Below, piece by piece: positions 31,908 to 42,280 of a DNA stretch of 64,000 nucleotides. Each line of letters opens with the position of its first letter. Position 1 is the first letter of the stretch. This stretch comes from Arthrobacter sp. JZ12 (GTDB taxonomy: Bacteria > Actinomycetota > Actinomycetes > Actinomycetales > Micrococcaceae), in the NCBI RefSeq assembly GCF_035189165.1, contig NZ_CP045246.1, forward strand, positions 434,001-498,000. The letters run 5' to 3'. Under the pieces are notes generated by a model, which was given only the letters and a program-made list of their open reading frames with translations, was not told the DNA's origin and ran no database searches. The position numbers were made by a program, and so were the translations under genes.

Positions 31908-32231
31908 CTACGACGGCCGGCACGCCTCATCCAGCTGGCTGACCGCTTCCTCAGGCACCTCGTCACCGGCGGCCGCAATGTCACGAAGCGGATCGACGAT
32001 CTCGGCTGGAAGTCCCGCAGTCTCAGCGGCATCGACCAGCCCGCCGAGGATCTCCCGGTCTTCCGCGCTGACGCCATCGCTCACCAGCCGGCACACCTGA
32101 GCCCGGACTTCATCTGCGGCCGCGCCGGCCGCTTGCGACGCGGCGTCACCGGCAATTTCTTCAACCTGGCTGCACCCGGCCAGCGCGCCGGCAAGGCAGA
32201 GGGACACGAGAAGGGCTGGAACCTTTTTCAC
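31908..32231 (-). CDS. small lipoprotein, unknown function
   Basis: 107 residues from a GTG start. A clear lipoprotein signal (MKKVPALLVSLCLAG, lipobox LAGC) is followed by Ala-rich helical sequence with two more cysteines (VCRL, EACRPS) that may pair outside the membrane. Not recognised. It is separated from the MbcA-like gene by about 75 bases. Confidence 0.65.
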   Translation of the reverse strand: MKKVPALLVSLCLAGALAGCSQVEEIAGDAASQAAGAAADEVRAQVCRLVSDGVSAEDREILGGLVDAAETAGLPAEIVDPLRDIAAAGDEVPEEAVSQLDEACRPS

Positions 32232-32258
32232 GGTTCCAGTCTAGGATGCCGGTGGCTA

Positions 32259-32678
32259 TCAGCGGTCGAGGTCCTCGGGATCGAACTGGCTGAGCGGAGA
32301 GCCACCGAAGTTGGCCGGGTCATCGCTCGCGTCGGCTTCCTCATCATCCATCGGCTCGCCGAAATCGACGTCGGCTGCCGCCTCTCCGATGGTCGGTTCC
32401 TCGGGAGGAATTTGCTCGTTCCCGTACCGGAAGCGCTCTTCCTCGGTCTCGTCCCGAAGGCTCTGGTCGTCGGCGTCCGCGCCGGTGCCGATACCGGGTT
32501 CGTCCTGGAGTAGGGGATCCTGTTCCCAGTTGTCCGGATCATTCTCTGCTGCCGTCGGATAGTCGTCCGGCTGTCCATCCTGCACGGGATCGAGGGCTTC
32601 TGGTGCTATCGATTGGTTGGCAGCGTCCGGTTCCTCGCCTACGACGTGCAGTTCCTCATCGGGAAGATTCTCAGTCAT
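32259..32678 (-). CDS. acidic disordered hypothetical protein
   Basis: 139 residues, very rich in Asp, Glu and Pro with no hydrophobic core (PDDYPTAAENDPDNWEQDP, MDDEEADASDD). It ends SQFDPEDLDR. AAAGGAT stands before the ATG. Probably a soluble, largely unstructured protein; function unknown. Confidence 0.65.
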   Translation of the reverse strand: MTENLPDEELHVVGEEPDAANQSIAPEALDPVQDGQPDDYPTAAENDPDNWEQDPLLQDEPGIGTGADADDQSLRDETEEERFRYGNEQIPPEEPTIGEAAADVDFGEPMDDEEADASDDPANFGGSPLSQFDPEDLDR

Positions 32679-32755
32679 GACCGATCCTTTCGACGATTAT
32701 CTCGGGGTGGCACCCGATTCAGTAAGCCTACTGATCATTAAGGGCGGAGGCCAGT

Positions 32756-32790
32756 CGATGGGAGGGAGTCTGGCGAACTCCCTCCCATCG
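32756..32790 (-). terminator. terminator after the epimerase gene
   Basis: A perfect 14-bp stem CGATGGGAGGGAGT / ACTCCCTCCCATCG with a 7-base loop, directly past the epimerase stop. Confidence 0.85.
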
Positions 32791-32791
32791 G

Positions 32792-33637
32792 TCACACGGA
32801 ATCCCTCCAACTGTGGTGCGGTTCGAAGCCCAGTAGGCGCCGGGCCTTGTCGATGGACAGGAGGGTCTCGTGTTCACCGACCTCCTTCACCAGTTCGACG
32901 GCGGGAAATACCTTGGCGGCAAGCGATGCACTGGATCGGCTCATGACCGTGTCGGCCGCGGCGATGATGAACCGGTCGAACCCCTTCGAAGCGTGCTCGA
33001 GGGCGCAGAGGACCGCCTGCGCCCCGTCCCGGCCATCGATGTAGCCCCACAGGTTCCACTTCCGCAACATCGGGTCCGCGTCGAAGGACGGGAAGTCAGC
33101 GTAGTCAGCCGGATCCATCACATTGCTGAACCGCAGCGCGGTGATGCTCAACTCCGGATCCCACCGGGTGAGCTGGATGGCCATCTGCTCCTCGAGGTGC
33201 TTCACCATGGAATACGTGCTCTCGGGGCGTGCGTCGTACTCCTCGTCCACCGGAATATAGGGAGGATCCTCGTCGAAGGGCAGCCCGAGAACCGTCTCGC
33301 TGGAGGCATGAACAATGCGCTTGATGCCTGCCCGCCTGCTCGCCTGGAAGACGTTGTAGGTGGCATTCATGTTGTTGCGGAAGGTCGCCGCGTCAGCCTG
33401 CAGGCCCGGCGCAGGAATCGCTGCCAGGTGCACGACGGCGTCAAACCCGGAATGCCGTTCGTCCACACCGTGGAAGGCATCCGCAACATCGCCGTAGTTT
33501 GTGAGGTCGATAGAAAGGAAATCGGGGCCGCGCTCGCCGCGGAGGTCCAGGCCGAGCACCTCGTGCCCTGCCTCGCGCAGCCCCGTGACAACGCTCCGGC
33601 CGAGCTTGCCGCTCGACCCTGTGACAGCGATCCTCAC
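32792..33637 (-). CDS. NAD-dependent epimerase/dehydratase
   Basis: 281 residues, an extended SDR. Motifs: nucleotide site MRIAVTGSSGKLGRSV, Asp after the second strand (LGLDLRG), VVHLAAIPAPG, the catalytic Ser region HASSETVLG and Tyr-Lys in YSMVKHLEE. The substrate is probably a sugar nucleotide or sugar acid but cannot be told. The GTG start overlaps the stop of the aldo/keto reductase gene by four bases, so the two are translated together. Confidence 0.85.
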   Translation of the reverse strand: MRIAVTGSSGKLGRSVVTGLREAGHEVLGLDLRGERGPDFLSIDLTNYGDVADAFHGVDERHSGFDAVVHLAAIPAPGLQADAATFRNNMNATYNVFQASRRAGIKRIVHASSETVLGLPFDEDPPYIPVDEEYDARPESTYSMVKHLEEQMAIQLTRWDPELSITALRFSNVMDPADYADFPSFDADPMLRKWNLWGYIDGRDGAQAVLCALEHASKGFDRFIIAAADTVMSRSSASLAAKVFPAVELVKEVGEHETLLSIDKARRLLGFEPHHSWRDSV

Positions 33638-34638
33638 GCGGGCCGCTTCTCGGGCGAGGTGGTCTTCGCCGGATCGGTCTCCGCGAGGTGCCCGATGACC
33701 TCGTCAATCCGCTTCATAACCACAGGTTCCAGCGTCACACCGGCGGCTGCGACGTTGGACTGCACCTGCTCAGGCCGGGAGGCGCCGATGATCGCGGAAG
33801 CGACATTTGGATTCTGCAGCGTCCAGGCGATGGCGAGCTGGGCCATGCTCAATCCCGCCTCATCCGCGATCGGCTGGAGCTTTTGCACCCCCGTGAGCAC
33901 TTCATCCGACATCCAGCGCTTGATCATGTCAGCGCCGCCCTTTTCATCCGCCGCGCGTGATCCCTGTTGCGGCGCCTGTCCCGGCTTGTACTTTCCGGTA
34001 AGTACACCCTGCGCCACGGGGGACCAAACGATCTGCGAGATGCCCAGTTCCTCAGACGTCGGAACCACCTTCTCCTCGATGACCCGCCAGAGCATCGAAT
34101 ACTGGGGCTGGTTGGAGATGAGCTGGAAGCCGAGGTCCTTCGCCAGCGCGTGCCCGGCGCGCAACTGCTCGGCCGTCCATTCGCTGACACCGATGTAGAG
34201 GGCCTTGCCGTGGCGTACGACGTCGGCGAAGGCCTGCATGGTCTCTTCCAGGGGAGTTTCGTGGTCGTACCGGTGGGCCTGATAGAGGTCCACGTAGTCG
34301 GTCTGCAGGCGCTGCAGGGAACCGTCGATCGACTCCATGATGTGCTTGCGGGACAGGCCGGCGTCGTTATGGCCCTTGGGGCCGGTGGCGCCCCAAACCT
34401 TCGTGAAGATTTCGAGTGACTGGCGCCGTTCACCCTTCAGCGCTTCGCCCAGGACTGTCTCAGCCGCGGTGTTGGCGTAGACATCCGCCGTGTCGAAGGT
34501 GCTGATTCCGGCGTCGAGTGCTGCACGGACGCACTGCGTGGCGACGTCGTTCTCCACTTGGGAGCCGTGCGTCAACCAGTTTCCGTAGGTGATTTCCGAG
34601 ATTTTGAGCCCGCTGTTGCCGAGGTATCTGAATTCCAT
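33634..34638 (-). CDS. aldo/keto reductase
   Basis: 334 residues from ATG 34638 (MEFRYLGNSGLKISE), where family members normally begin; a longer open frame upstream is not supported. The TIM-barrel catalytic tetrad is visible: Asp in FDTADVYANT, Lys in EIFTKVWG, His in LYQAHRYD. NADPH-binding residues follow near the end (IIGASRPEQVQSN). Similar to the potassium-channel beta-subunit-like YghZ group. First gene of a coupled pair with the epimerase. Confidence 0.88.
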   Translation of the reverse strand: MEFRYLGNSGLKISEITYGNWLTHGSQVENDVATQCVRAALDAGISTFDTADVYANTAAETVLGEALKGERRQSLEIFTKVWGATGPKGHNDAGLSRKHIMESIDGSLQRLQTDYVDLYQAHRYDHETPLEETMQAFADVVRHGKALYIGVSEWTAEQLRAGHALAKDLGFQLISNQPQYSMLWRVIEEKVVPTSEELGISQIVWSPVAQGVLTGKYKPGQAPQQGSRAADEKGGADMIKRWMSDEVLTGVQKLQPIADEAGLSMAQLAIAWTLQNPNVASAIIGASRPEQVQSNVAAAGVTLEPVVMKRIDEVIGHLAETDPAKTTSPEKRPA

Positions 34639-34749
34639 GCGTTCGATGCTATCCATGCTGATGATCGCCGGTACAGGGGTCTGCCGTAGGTGATCAGAAC
34701 GAACGGCTAGACTGAATCGACGCCTGCCGACCAGCTGTGATTGAGGACA

Positions 34750-35823
34750 ATGGGTACCTTTACCGCGCGATTTGCCACCGAGGAAGAACGCAAGAACTGG
34801 GATGCGCTGGTCACCGCCAACCCGAAAGGCGGCAATCTGCTTCAGTCCGCGGCGTTCGCGGAGGTCAAGTCCCACCACGGCTGGAAGCCGCTCTTCCTGG
34901 TGTTCGAGTCACCGGAATACACGACCTACAACCTGGTCCTTGAGAAGAAGGTGCCGCTGCTCGGGTCGCTCTGGTACCTGATCAAGGGCCCAGACGTTGC
35001 AACTCCCGAGGACGTTCCTGAAGTCCTGTCCGCGTGCCGGGCCTTCATCCGAGAGTCGAAAATTCCCGTCTTCGCGGTGAAGATTGAGCCGGACATCGTC
35101 GACGGCGAGGAGGTCCGCGCACTCTTCCGCCGTGCGGGGCTGGAGAAGGCGTTCAACCTGCAGCCGAACGACCACACGGCAATCCTGGACACCACGCCGG
35201 AACCCAATCAACTGCTGCGCAACCTGCACTCCCGCGGACGCAACGCGGTGCGGCGTGCGGAACGCGAAGGCGTCACCGTGCAGCGCATGGAGCCCACCGA
35301 CGAGAATTTCCGGACGATGTACCGCTTGATGGCGCACATCGAGGACCGGTCGGCTGCCCGGCTGCGTTCCTTCGACTACTACCAACGGTTCTGGTCCAAC
35401 TTCGTCGCGGCGGGACAGGGCCGGCTGTACTTCGTGCACGAGGACGGCGAGCCTTCCGTCGGTGCCTTTGTCATCAACTACGGGCGCAAGGGAACGTACA
35501 AGGACGGCGGTTCCAAGCCTGGGCGGTCGCAGTACGGGGATTCCCACCTCCTGCAATGGGTGGCGATCAACGACCTGAAGTCCGAGTTCGGCATCGTGGA
35601 GTACGACTTCTGCGGCACGCCGCCGAGCGATCAGCTCAAGGACAAGACACACCAGCATCATGGCCTGGGCCTGTTCAAAACCAGTTTCACCAAGACCGTC
35701 ACGGACTTCGTGGGCTGCTATGACATGGTGCTTAATCCCATGAAGTACCGTGCTTGGCAGAAGATCGGTGAGCGGGTCATGCGTCAGCTGTATTGGCGGC
35801 GGACGCACCAGCCGTTCTACTAA
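34750..35823 (+). CDS. FemABX-family aminoacyltransferase (peptidoglycan cross-bridge)
   Basis: 357 residues from ATG 34750 (GAGGA just before; a TTG three codons earlier is possible). FemX-type proteins transfer amino acids from tRNA to the lipid-linked peptidoglycan precursor. Seen: two GNAT-like halves, with LWYLIKGPDV, HTAILDTTPEPNQLLRNLHSR, RNAVRRAEREGV, then GAFVINYGRKGTYKDGGS and the end YDFCGTPP...GLGLFKTSF. The divergent aldo/keto reductase lies upstream. It fits the interpeptide bridges of Arthrobacter walls. Confidence 0.87.
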   Translation: MGTFTARFATEEERKNWDALVTANPKGGNLLQSAAFAEVKSHHGWKPLFLVFESPEYTTYNLVLEKKVPLLGSLWYLIKGPDVATPEDVPEVLSACRAFIRESKIPVFAVKIEPDIVDGEEVRALFRRAGLEKAFNLQPNDHTAILDTTPEPNQLLRNLHSRGRNAVRRAEREGVTVQRMEPTDENFRTMYRLMAHIEDRSAARLRSFDYYQRFWSNFVAAGQGRLYFVHEDGEPSVGAFVINYGRKGTYKDGGSKPGRSQYGDSHLLQWVAINDLKSEFGIVEYDFCGTPPSDQLKDKTHQHHGLGLFKTSFTKTVTDFVGCYDMVLNPMKYRAWQKIGERVMRQLYWRRTHQPFY

Positions 35824-35873
35824 AGCGGAGCGTAGAGCGAAGAACACGCGCGACAGGAAGTAAGGGGCACGAA

Positions 35874-37484
35874 GTGGCAGACAACACCGGTGCAGACAAG
35901 CGCCGGAGCCCGGAAATCAACCCTTCCCCCAATGCACAGCCGTTGCCGGTTGTGCCAAGGACGACGACGCCGGGCAAGGCGCGGACGAAGATCTCCCGAA
36001 GGACCGGCGGGGCCGGGCACACGACCCCAAGCAGCCCTACCGATGCGCTGCCGATCACGCCGCAGGCTGCCCGCCCCGACCGCTCCCAGGTTGCAGCGCG
36101 CAAAATGCTGCGGCGGCTCGTCCAGGGAGAAGCGCCGCCGACGCAGGCCATGAACCTGATGGAGCGACTCGCGGGAAGCCCCTATGCGAATCCCACGATC
36201 CAGGTCGGTGGTCCTGACGTCAGCGCCCGCCGCACGTTGGACTTTGCCCTCAACCTCGCCGAGACCATGTTCCGTTTCGGCGCCGGTGCGCTGGAAGTGG
36301 AGACGAGCATCATCGCCGTGACCGCAGCTTTCGGGCTCGAGAACATCGAGGTGGACATCACCAACCAGTCGGTAATCATCAACTACTCGGGCAAGGACCA
36401 GACACCCACAACGGTTCTGCGGGTGGTGAGGTCCTGGACCAATAACTACGCCGGCCTCACCCGGGTTCACCAGTTGGTGACCGACATCGTTGCCGGTGGC
36501 GTCGACCGGTCCGAAGCGATCCGCCGGCTCGACGAGATCACACGCAAACCCAAGCCCTTTCCACGCTGGATGGTAACCGCGTCATTCGGCATCTTCGCAG
36601 CGGCAATCGTGGGCTTCATCGGCGGCGGCCCCCTCGGGTCGCTGATCGCTTTTGTCAGTTGCATCGCGGTCGACCTGCTGTTGCGCCAGCTGGGCCGCTG
36701 GCGGGTTCCGGAGTTCTTCACCACCGCCACAGCCTCAGGGCTGGTGACCCTGATCGCGATGCTCATGTGGTGGCTGAATGCGCCAATCTCACCGGCGCTG
36801 GTTGTGGTTGGCGGCATCCTGCTGTTGCTCCCTACAGGCCGACTGGTCTCCGCCACGCAGGATGCGATCAACGGGTTCCCCGTCACTGCGGCAGGGCGTT
36901 TCCTGTCCGCCTTCCTGGTTTTCGCCGGGTTGGTGTCGGGCATCGCCGTCGCGCTTGTATTTGGCAGTTTCCTCGGAGTTCCGGAGCTGGACGTTACGAC
37001 GTCGGAGGGCTCCCTGTACCCGCTGCCGGTCGTCGCGGTGCTCGTGTTCATAGCTGTTGCCATGATCTGTATCGCCGAGCAGACAGACATTCCGCTGATC
37101 GTTCCCACGGCGCTCATAGGAACGGCAGGCTTCCTGCTGTACTCGCTGGTCGTGTACCTGGGCGTCGGTTATCGGCTTGCGCCGGCGATTGCTGCAGTGC
37201 TGATCGGTATGCTCGCACGTGTGGTTGCCCTGCGCATGGGAGCGCCGCAGCTGGTGGTTGCCGTCCCGGCGGTTATGTTCCTTTACCCGGGGCTCACCGT
37301 CTTCCGATCCATGTACGACCTCACCATCGAGGGCGATGTGTCCGGTGCGGGAGCGGTTGGGCTGTTCAACGCGCTGACAATCATCCTGGCCATCGCCGGC
37401 GGGGTTGTCCTCGGCGACAATCTGGCCAGGCCCTTCACACGAAAGCTCAGCAGCAACGAAAGGCGACGGAACCGCCGTCGTTGA
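35874..37484 (+). CDS. threonine/serine exporter (ThrE family)
   Basis: 536 residues from GTG 35874, preceded by AAGGGG. Residues 1 to about 85 are a Pro/Arg/Thr-rich cytoplasmic tail. The soluble DUF1212 part follows (LDFALNLAETMFRFGAGALEVE, GLENIEVDITNQSV, TRVHQLVTDIVAGGVD). About ten membrane helices follow in two blocks, the second being the DUF3815-like half. This fused layout is that of Corynebacterium ThrE, which exports threonine and serine with the proton gradient. It starts about 50 bases after the femX-like gene and may share its transcript. Confidence 0.9.
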   Translation: MADNTGADKRRSPEINPSPNAQPLPVVPRTTTPGKARTKISRRTGGAGHTTPSSPTDALPITPQAARPDRSQVAARKMLRRLVQGEAPPTQAMNLMERLAGSPYANPTIQVGGPDVSARRTLDFALNLAETMFRFGAGALEVETSIIAVTAAFGLENIEVDITNQSVIINYSGKDQTPTTVLRVVRSWTNNYAGLTRVHQLVTDIVAGGVDRSEAIRRLDEITRKPKPFPRWMVTASFGIFAAAIVGFIGGGPLGSLIAFVSCIAVDLLLRQLGRWRVPEFFTTATASGLVTLIAMLMWWLNAPISPALVVVGGILLLLPTGRLVSATQDAINGFPVTAAGRFLSAFLVFAGLVSGIAVALVFGSFLGVPELDVTTSEGSLYPLPVVAVLVFIAVAMICIAEQTDIPLIVPTALIGTAGFLLYSLVVYLGVGYRLAPAIAAVLIGMLARVVALRMGAPQLVVAVPAVMFLYPGLTVFRSMYDLTIEGDVSGAGAVGLFNALTIILAIAGGVVLGDNLARPFTRKLSSNERRRNRRR

Positions 37485-37490
37485 TCGGAA

Positions 37491-38258
37491 TCAGTTGCTG
37501 AGCCAGTCCACTGGCTCAGCGCCCTGCTCGACCAGCAGTTCGTTGGCCCGGCTGAAGGGGCGGGAGCCGAAGAAGCCGCGAGACGCCGACAGTGGGCTTG
37601 GATGGGCGGACTCGATCAGTGGCGTGGCTCCCAGCAGCGGTTTGAGCTGCGCAGCGTCGCGTCCCCACAAGACCGCGACGAGCGGTTGCCCGCGGGCTAC
37701 GAGGGCACGGACGGCGGCATCGGTGACGGCTTCCCAGCCGATCTTCCGATGGGATCCCGTCACCCCGGCGCGCACCGTGAGCACGCGGTTCAACAGGAAA
37801 ACCCCTTCTTCTGCCCAGCCCGACAAGTCTCCGTGCGTAGGAGGTGAGGCCTGCAAATCGGAAGCGAGCTCCCGATAGATGTTGACCAGGCTCCGCGGCA
37901 GCTTGGTCTGCCGGGACACCGAAAAGGACAGCCCGACGGCGTGACCCGGGGTGGGATAGGGATCCTGGCCGACAATGAGCACCTTCACGCGACTCATGGG
38001 CTGGCTGAAGACTCGGAGGATGTGCTGTGGGCCGGGCAGCAGTTCGACGCCGTCGCGCTGCTCGGCGGCCAGCACCCGTGCCAGCTCGTGGACGTGGGGC
38101 TGGACGTGCCGCAGCGCGGCTGCCCAATCCGGGGCCATCACGTCCTCGAGCATCGCAGGCGGTGCGAAGGGAAGCTCCGCGGCCGCCGGAGGAGTGTTAC
38201 TGCCGGATTCTGCGGCGTTGATCCCGAAGAGCGCGGGGTGGGCGACGGCGTCATTCAT
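37491..38258 (-). CDS. ung: uracil-DNA glycosylase, family 1
   Basis: Removes uracil from DNA at the start of base-excision repair. 255 residues: catalytic Asp99 in [18 protein letters not shown], the [11 protein letters not shown] strand with Asn, LWGRDA, and the DNA-intercalation loop [18 protein letters not shown]. The first 40 residues are a longer, Ala/Pro-rich lead than usual. AGGAT lies about 7 bases before the ATG. It is convergent with the ThrE-like gene. Confidence 0.95.
   Translation of the reverse strand: MNDAVAHPALFGINAAESGSNTPPAAAELPFAPPAMLEDVMAPDWAAALRHVQPHVHELARVLAAEQRDGVELLPGPQHILRVFSQPMSRVKVLIVGQDPYPTPGHAVGLSFSVSRQTKLPRSLVNIYRELASDLQASPPTHGDLSGWAEEGVFLLNRVLTVRAGVTGSHRKIGWEAVTDAAVRALVARGQPLVAVLWGRDAAQLKPLLGATPLIESAHPSPLSASRGFFGSRPFSRANELLVEQGAEPVDWLSN
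37497..37520. terminator. hairpin at the ung 3' end
   Basis: A perfect 11-bp stem GCTGAGCCAGT / ACTGGCTCAGC with a 2-base loop, lying within the last codons of ung and just past the ThrE-like stop. May serve both converging transcripts. Confidence 0.5.
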
Positions 38259-38368
38259 CCCTCAATCCTGCCAACTCGACGGGAAAAACCAGCAAATGAC
38301 AACGGTGTGATTTGCCGTCTACCATGGACGGAGGAATCGGCAGGATACAGGAAATTGGGCGGTGTGTC

Positions 38369-38698
38369 GTGGTTTTTGATGGATCCGCTGCGCGTGCAGA
38401 GGTAACGGAGCAGGTGAGCGGAGGTGGCACCGCCGACACCGGCAGCTCCGGGCTCAGCGAGCGGGAGCAGCGCATGCTGGAACTCGAACGCCAGTGGTGG
38501 AAATACAGCGGCGCCAAGGAACAGGCGATCCGTGAGCTGTTCGACCTTTCAGCAACGCATTATTACCAGATCCTGAATGCGCTGATCGACACCGAAGCGG
38601 CACTCGCGCACGATCCGATGCTGGTGAAGAGATTGCGTAGACTACGAACAACCCGCCAGCGCGCGCGTTCAGCGCGCCGGCTCGGCGTCGACGTCTGA
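38369..38698 (+). CDS. DUF3263 helix-turn-helix-like protein
   Basis: About 109 residues from GTG 38369; related proteins begin near FDGSAARAE, which supports this start, although the ribosome site is poor. The DUF3263 core is clear: LSEREQRMLELERQWWKYSG, IRELFDLSATHYYQILNALI, then a basic tail MLVKRLRRLRTTRQRARSARR. Widespread in actinobacteria and likely DNA-binding, but of unknown function. A LytR_C-domain gene follows, as often seen in this phylum. Confidence 0.8.
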   Translation: MVFDGSAARAEVTEQVSGGGTADTGSSGLSEREQRMLELERQWWKYSGAKEQAIRELFDLSATHYYQILNALIDTEAALAHDPMLVKRLRRLRTTRQRARSARRLGVDV

Positions 38699-38732
38699 GC
38701 CCAGCACCACACGAGCCAAGGATTTCCCCTCC

Positions 38733-39434
38733 ATGACCCAATATCCCCGCGACGAGTTTGACCGGGTACCCGAATCCGCCGCACGCCAGGGAGTTCATCG
38801 GGAGCGGATTGTTCCACCGCGGACCGGCGGTCTGGTGTTCAAGATTGTGGCGGGCCTGCTGGTGCTTGCCGTGGGTCTTGCCGCCTACTTCCTTTTCCCG
38901 CGCCTCGGCATCGGCCAGGCGAGCGAGGTAAGCGCCGGAACCGCCGTTATCCCCACGGCGCCGGTAACGGCTGAGGAGACCGCGGAAGCCGCGGAGGCAG
39001 ACCCTGTTGGGGAGTCGGCATCCAAGGAACCGGAAGAACAGCAGGAGCCCAGCGCTGAACCTTCCGAAGACGGAACCGCCGAAGTTGACGCCGTGCCGTC
39101 GGAGGAGCCCAGCGAGGAGCCTTCGCCCGAGCCCGAGCCGACGGAGGCTGCCGCCGTCGTCGACCGTTCCCAGCCCGTCACGGTACTCAACGCAACAACA
39201 GTAAGCGGCCTGGCCGGCACGGCCGCCGGGCGCCTCCAGTCCGACGGCTGGACTGTCGGCCAGATCGGGAACTGGTCGGGCCAGCAGCTGCAGGGCTCCA
39301 TCGTGCTGTACAACGGCGAGGAACAGCGCGCAACAGCCGAGGCACTGGCGGCAGTGCTCGGCATTCCCACCGTGCAGGGCAACGCCGGGCTTGCTGGCGG
39401 CGTCACCGCAGTGGTCGGGCCCGGCTTCCAGTAA
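38733..39434 (+). CDS. LytR_C-domain membrane protein
   Basis: 233 residues. A cytoplasmic start is followed by one membrane helix (about 34-54, LVFKIVAGLLVLAVGLAAYF), an acidic Pro/Glu/Ser linker (about 75-145) and an extracytoplasmic LytR_C domain (QPVTVLNATTVSGLAGTAAG, GWTVGQIGNW, GSIVLYNGEEQRATAEALA). The domain is found at the ends of cell-wall ligases, but no catalytic LCP domain is present here. AAGGA lies about 11 bases before the ATG. Likely co-transcribed with the DUF3263 gene (gap of 34 bases). Confidence 0.85.
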   Translation: MTQYPRDEFDRVPESAARQGVHRERIVPPRTGGLVFKIVAGLLVLAVGLAAYFLFPRLGIGQASEVSAGTAVIPTAPVTAEETAEAAEADPVGESASKEPEEQQEPSAEPSEDGTAEVDAVPSEEPSEEPSPEPEPTEAAAVVDRSQPVTVLNATTVSGLAGTAAGRLQSDGWTVGQIGNWSGQQLQGSIVLYNGEEQRATAEALAAVLGIPTVQGNAGLAGGVTAVVGPGFQ

Positions 39435-39592
39435 CCGCGATCAATCGGCGATCAGGGCTCGGCTCGCTCCGCTCGGGTTAAAGATCAATAACATTCCCTG
39501 TGTTCTGCGTCACTGCTTTGGAGAAGTGGGATTAGATGTATCTCAGCCCTGCCATCATCAGCGGCGGGGGATCTACACAGTGGGAGAACAAC

Positions 39593-39799
39593 ATGGCGCA
39601 GGGAACCGTGAAATGGTTCAACGCTGAAAAGGGATACGGCTTCATCACGGTTGATGAAGGTGGAGCAGATGTCTTTGTGCACTGGTCCGCGATCCAGATG
39701 GACGGCTATCGCGCACTCGATGAGGGTCAGCGCGTTGAATTCGAGATCGGAGAAGGTCAGAAGGGGCCGCAGGCTGAGTCCGTGCGGCTCGCATCCTGA
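39593..39799 (+). CDS. cspA: cold-shock protein
   Basis: 68 residues, a single cold-shock domain with both RNA-binding motifs, KGYGFITV (RNP1) and VFVHWSAI (RNP2). It binds single-stranded RNA and DNA as a chaperone. Start at ATG 39593 after GGGAG; longer upstream reading is not coding. The 158 bases before it probably contain promoter and a long 5' leader, as is usual for cold-shock genes. A strong terminator follows. Confidence 0.95.
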   Translation: MAQGTVKWFNAEKGYGFITVDEGGADVFVHWSAIQMDGYRALDEGQRVEFEIGEGQKGPQAESVRLAS

Positions 39800-39822
39800 G
39801 CCGGCCCACTCTTTAGCGAACG

Positions 39823-39867
39823 ACGACGGCGCGTTGCCTTCCCGGGCAGCGCGCCGTCGTTGTTTTT
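39823..39867 (+). terminator. terminator after cspA
   Basis: An 11-bp GC stem ACGACGGCGCG / CGCGCCGTCGT with loop pairing, followed by TGTTTTT. A classic intrinsic terminator. Confidence 0.92.
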
Positions 39868-39881
39868 CGCGGGGCGAACAG

Positions 39882-39908
39882 CTTGCACTCCCACGGTGTG
39901 AGTGCTAA
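39882..39908 (+). promoter_or_regulatory. CIRCE operator (HrcA site) of groEL
   Basis: CTTGCACTC, 9 bases, GAGTGCTAA: 7 of 9 and 9 of 9 matches to the CIRCE consensus TTAGCACTC-N9-GAGTGCTAA. A further half site TTAGCACTC stands at 39917-39925 and also pairs with the middle one. HrcA represses chaperone genes through this element in many bacteria. Confidence 0.88.
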
Positions 39909-39911
39909 TTA
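39883..39911 (+). promoter_or_regulatory. groEL promoter inside the CIRCE
   Basis: TTGCAC at 39883-39888, 17 bases and TAATTA at 39906-39911. Both hexamers fall inside or against the operator, so bound HrcA would block RNA polymerase. The 5' leader to the start codon would be about 175 bases. Confidence 0.7.
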
Positions 39912-39943
39912 TTGAGTTAGCACTCAGGCGTGATGACTGCTAA

Positions 39944-41728
<1,785 letters not shown>

Positions 41729-41760
41729 GCTCCCCCGCTTCGCGCTGAATCAGTACGCGT

Positions 41761-41795
41761 AAAGGCCGGTCACCTCAAGAGGGTGGCCGGCCTTT
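41761..41795. terminator. terminator between groEL and the WXG100 gene
   Basis: A perfect 14-bp stem AAAGGCCGGTCACC / GGTGGCCGGCCTTT with a 7-base loop, between convergent genes and usable in both directions. Confidence 0.88.
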
Positions 41796-41829
41796 CGCCT
41801 TTCTGGTTGACGCTCCGTTGGGGGTGCGG

Positions 41830-42120
41830 TTAGTGCATGAACATGCGGGCGTTGTTGAGCTCTGCCTGGGTGTATTGGTCGGTGGCGACGCTCAGAGCCT
41901 GATTGATGCTCACGAGGGATTCCTCGACCTTCGCCTGCGTTGCGCGCCAGTCGGTGACAAGTTGCTGGAAGTTGGTGGATGCCTGGCCCTGCCACTCCGA
42001 CTCCAGCGAGCGAAGCCCGGCCTGCATGGCGTTCACCTCCGCCTGCAGGCGGGCAACCGTGTTCTGGACGTCTGCGCTCTTGGCGGCGAGTGAATCAGTG
42101 TCAACGTGGAAATAGGTCAT
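41830..42120 (-). CDS. WXG100-family (ESAT-6-like) protein
   Basis: 96 residues forming a two-helix hairpin with the WXG turn in ESEWQGQAS at about 42-50. Proteins of this family are small substrates or parts of type VII secretion. A strong GGGAGGA lies 5 bases before the ATG. There is no second WXG100 gene, EccC ATPase or toxin nearby, so it stands alone. The C-terminal YxxxD/E-like signal is not obvious (end QAELNNARMFMH). Confidence 0.85.
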   Translation of the reverse strand: MTYFHVDTDSLAAKSADVQNTVARLQAEVNAMQAGLRSLESEWQGQASTNFQQLVTDWRATQAKVEESLVSINQALSVATDQYTQAELNNARMFMH

Positions 42121-42280
42121 GGTTTCCTCCCGTGGGTGCCTGAGTCTCCGACGCTAACCGTGCAGGAAAACGCACGCGGGGGAGGGGGACGGAATGTGCA
42201 AAACCCGCCTTGGGTCGGTTTGATGTGGAGGAGGACCGGTCGCCAGGGGAAGTGGGACCTACAACCTCCGCCGTGAAAGT

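Noticed and set aside
32870..34198. 442-codon + strand frame over the epimerase and aldo/keto reductase genes
   Set aside because: It runs antisense to two genes with clear family motifs.
34639..34878. Longer N-terminus of the aldo/keto reductase
   Set aside because: Family members begin at MEFRYLG; the extension is unlike any part of the fold and overlaps the divergent promoter and femX start.
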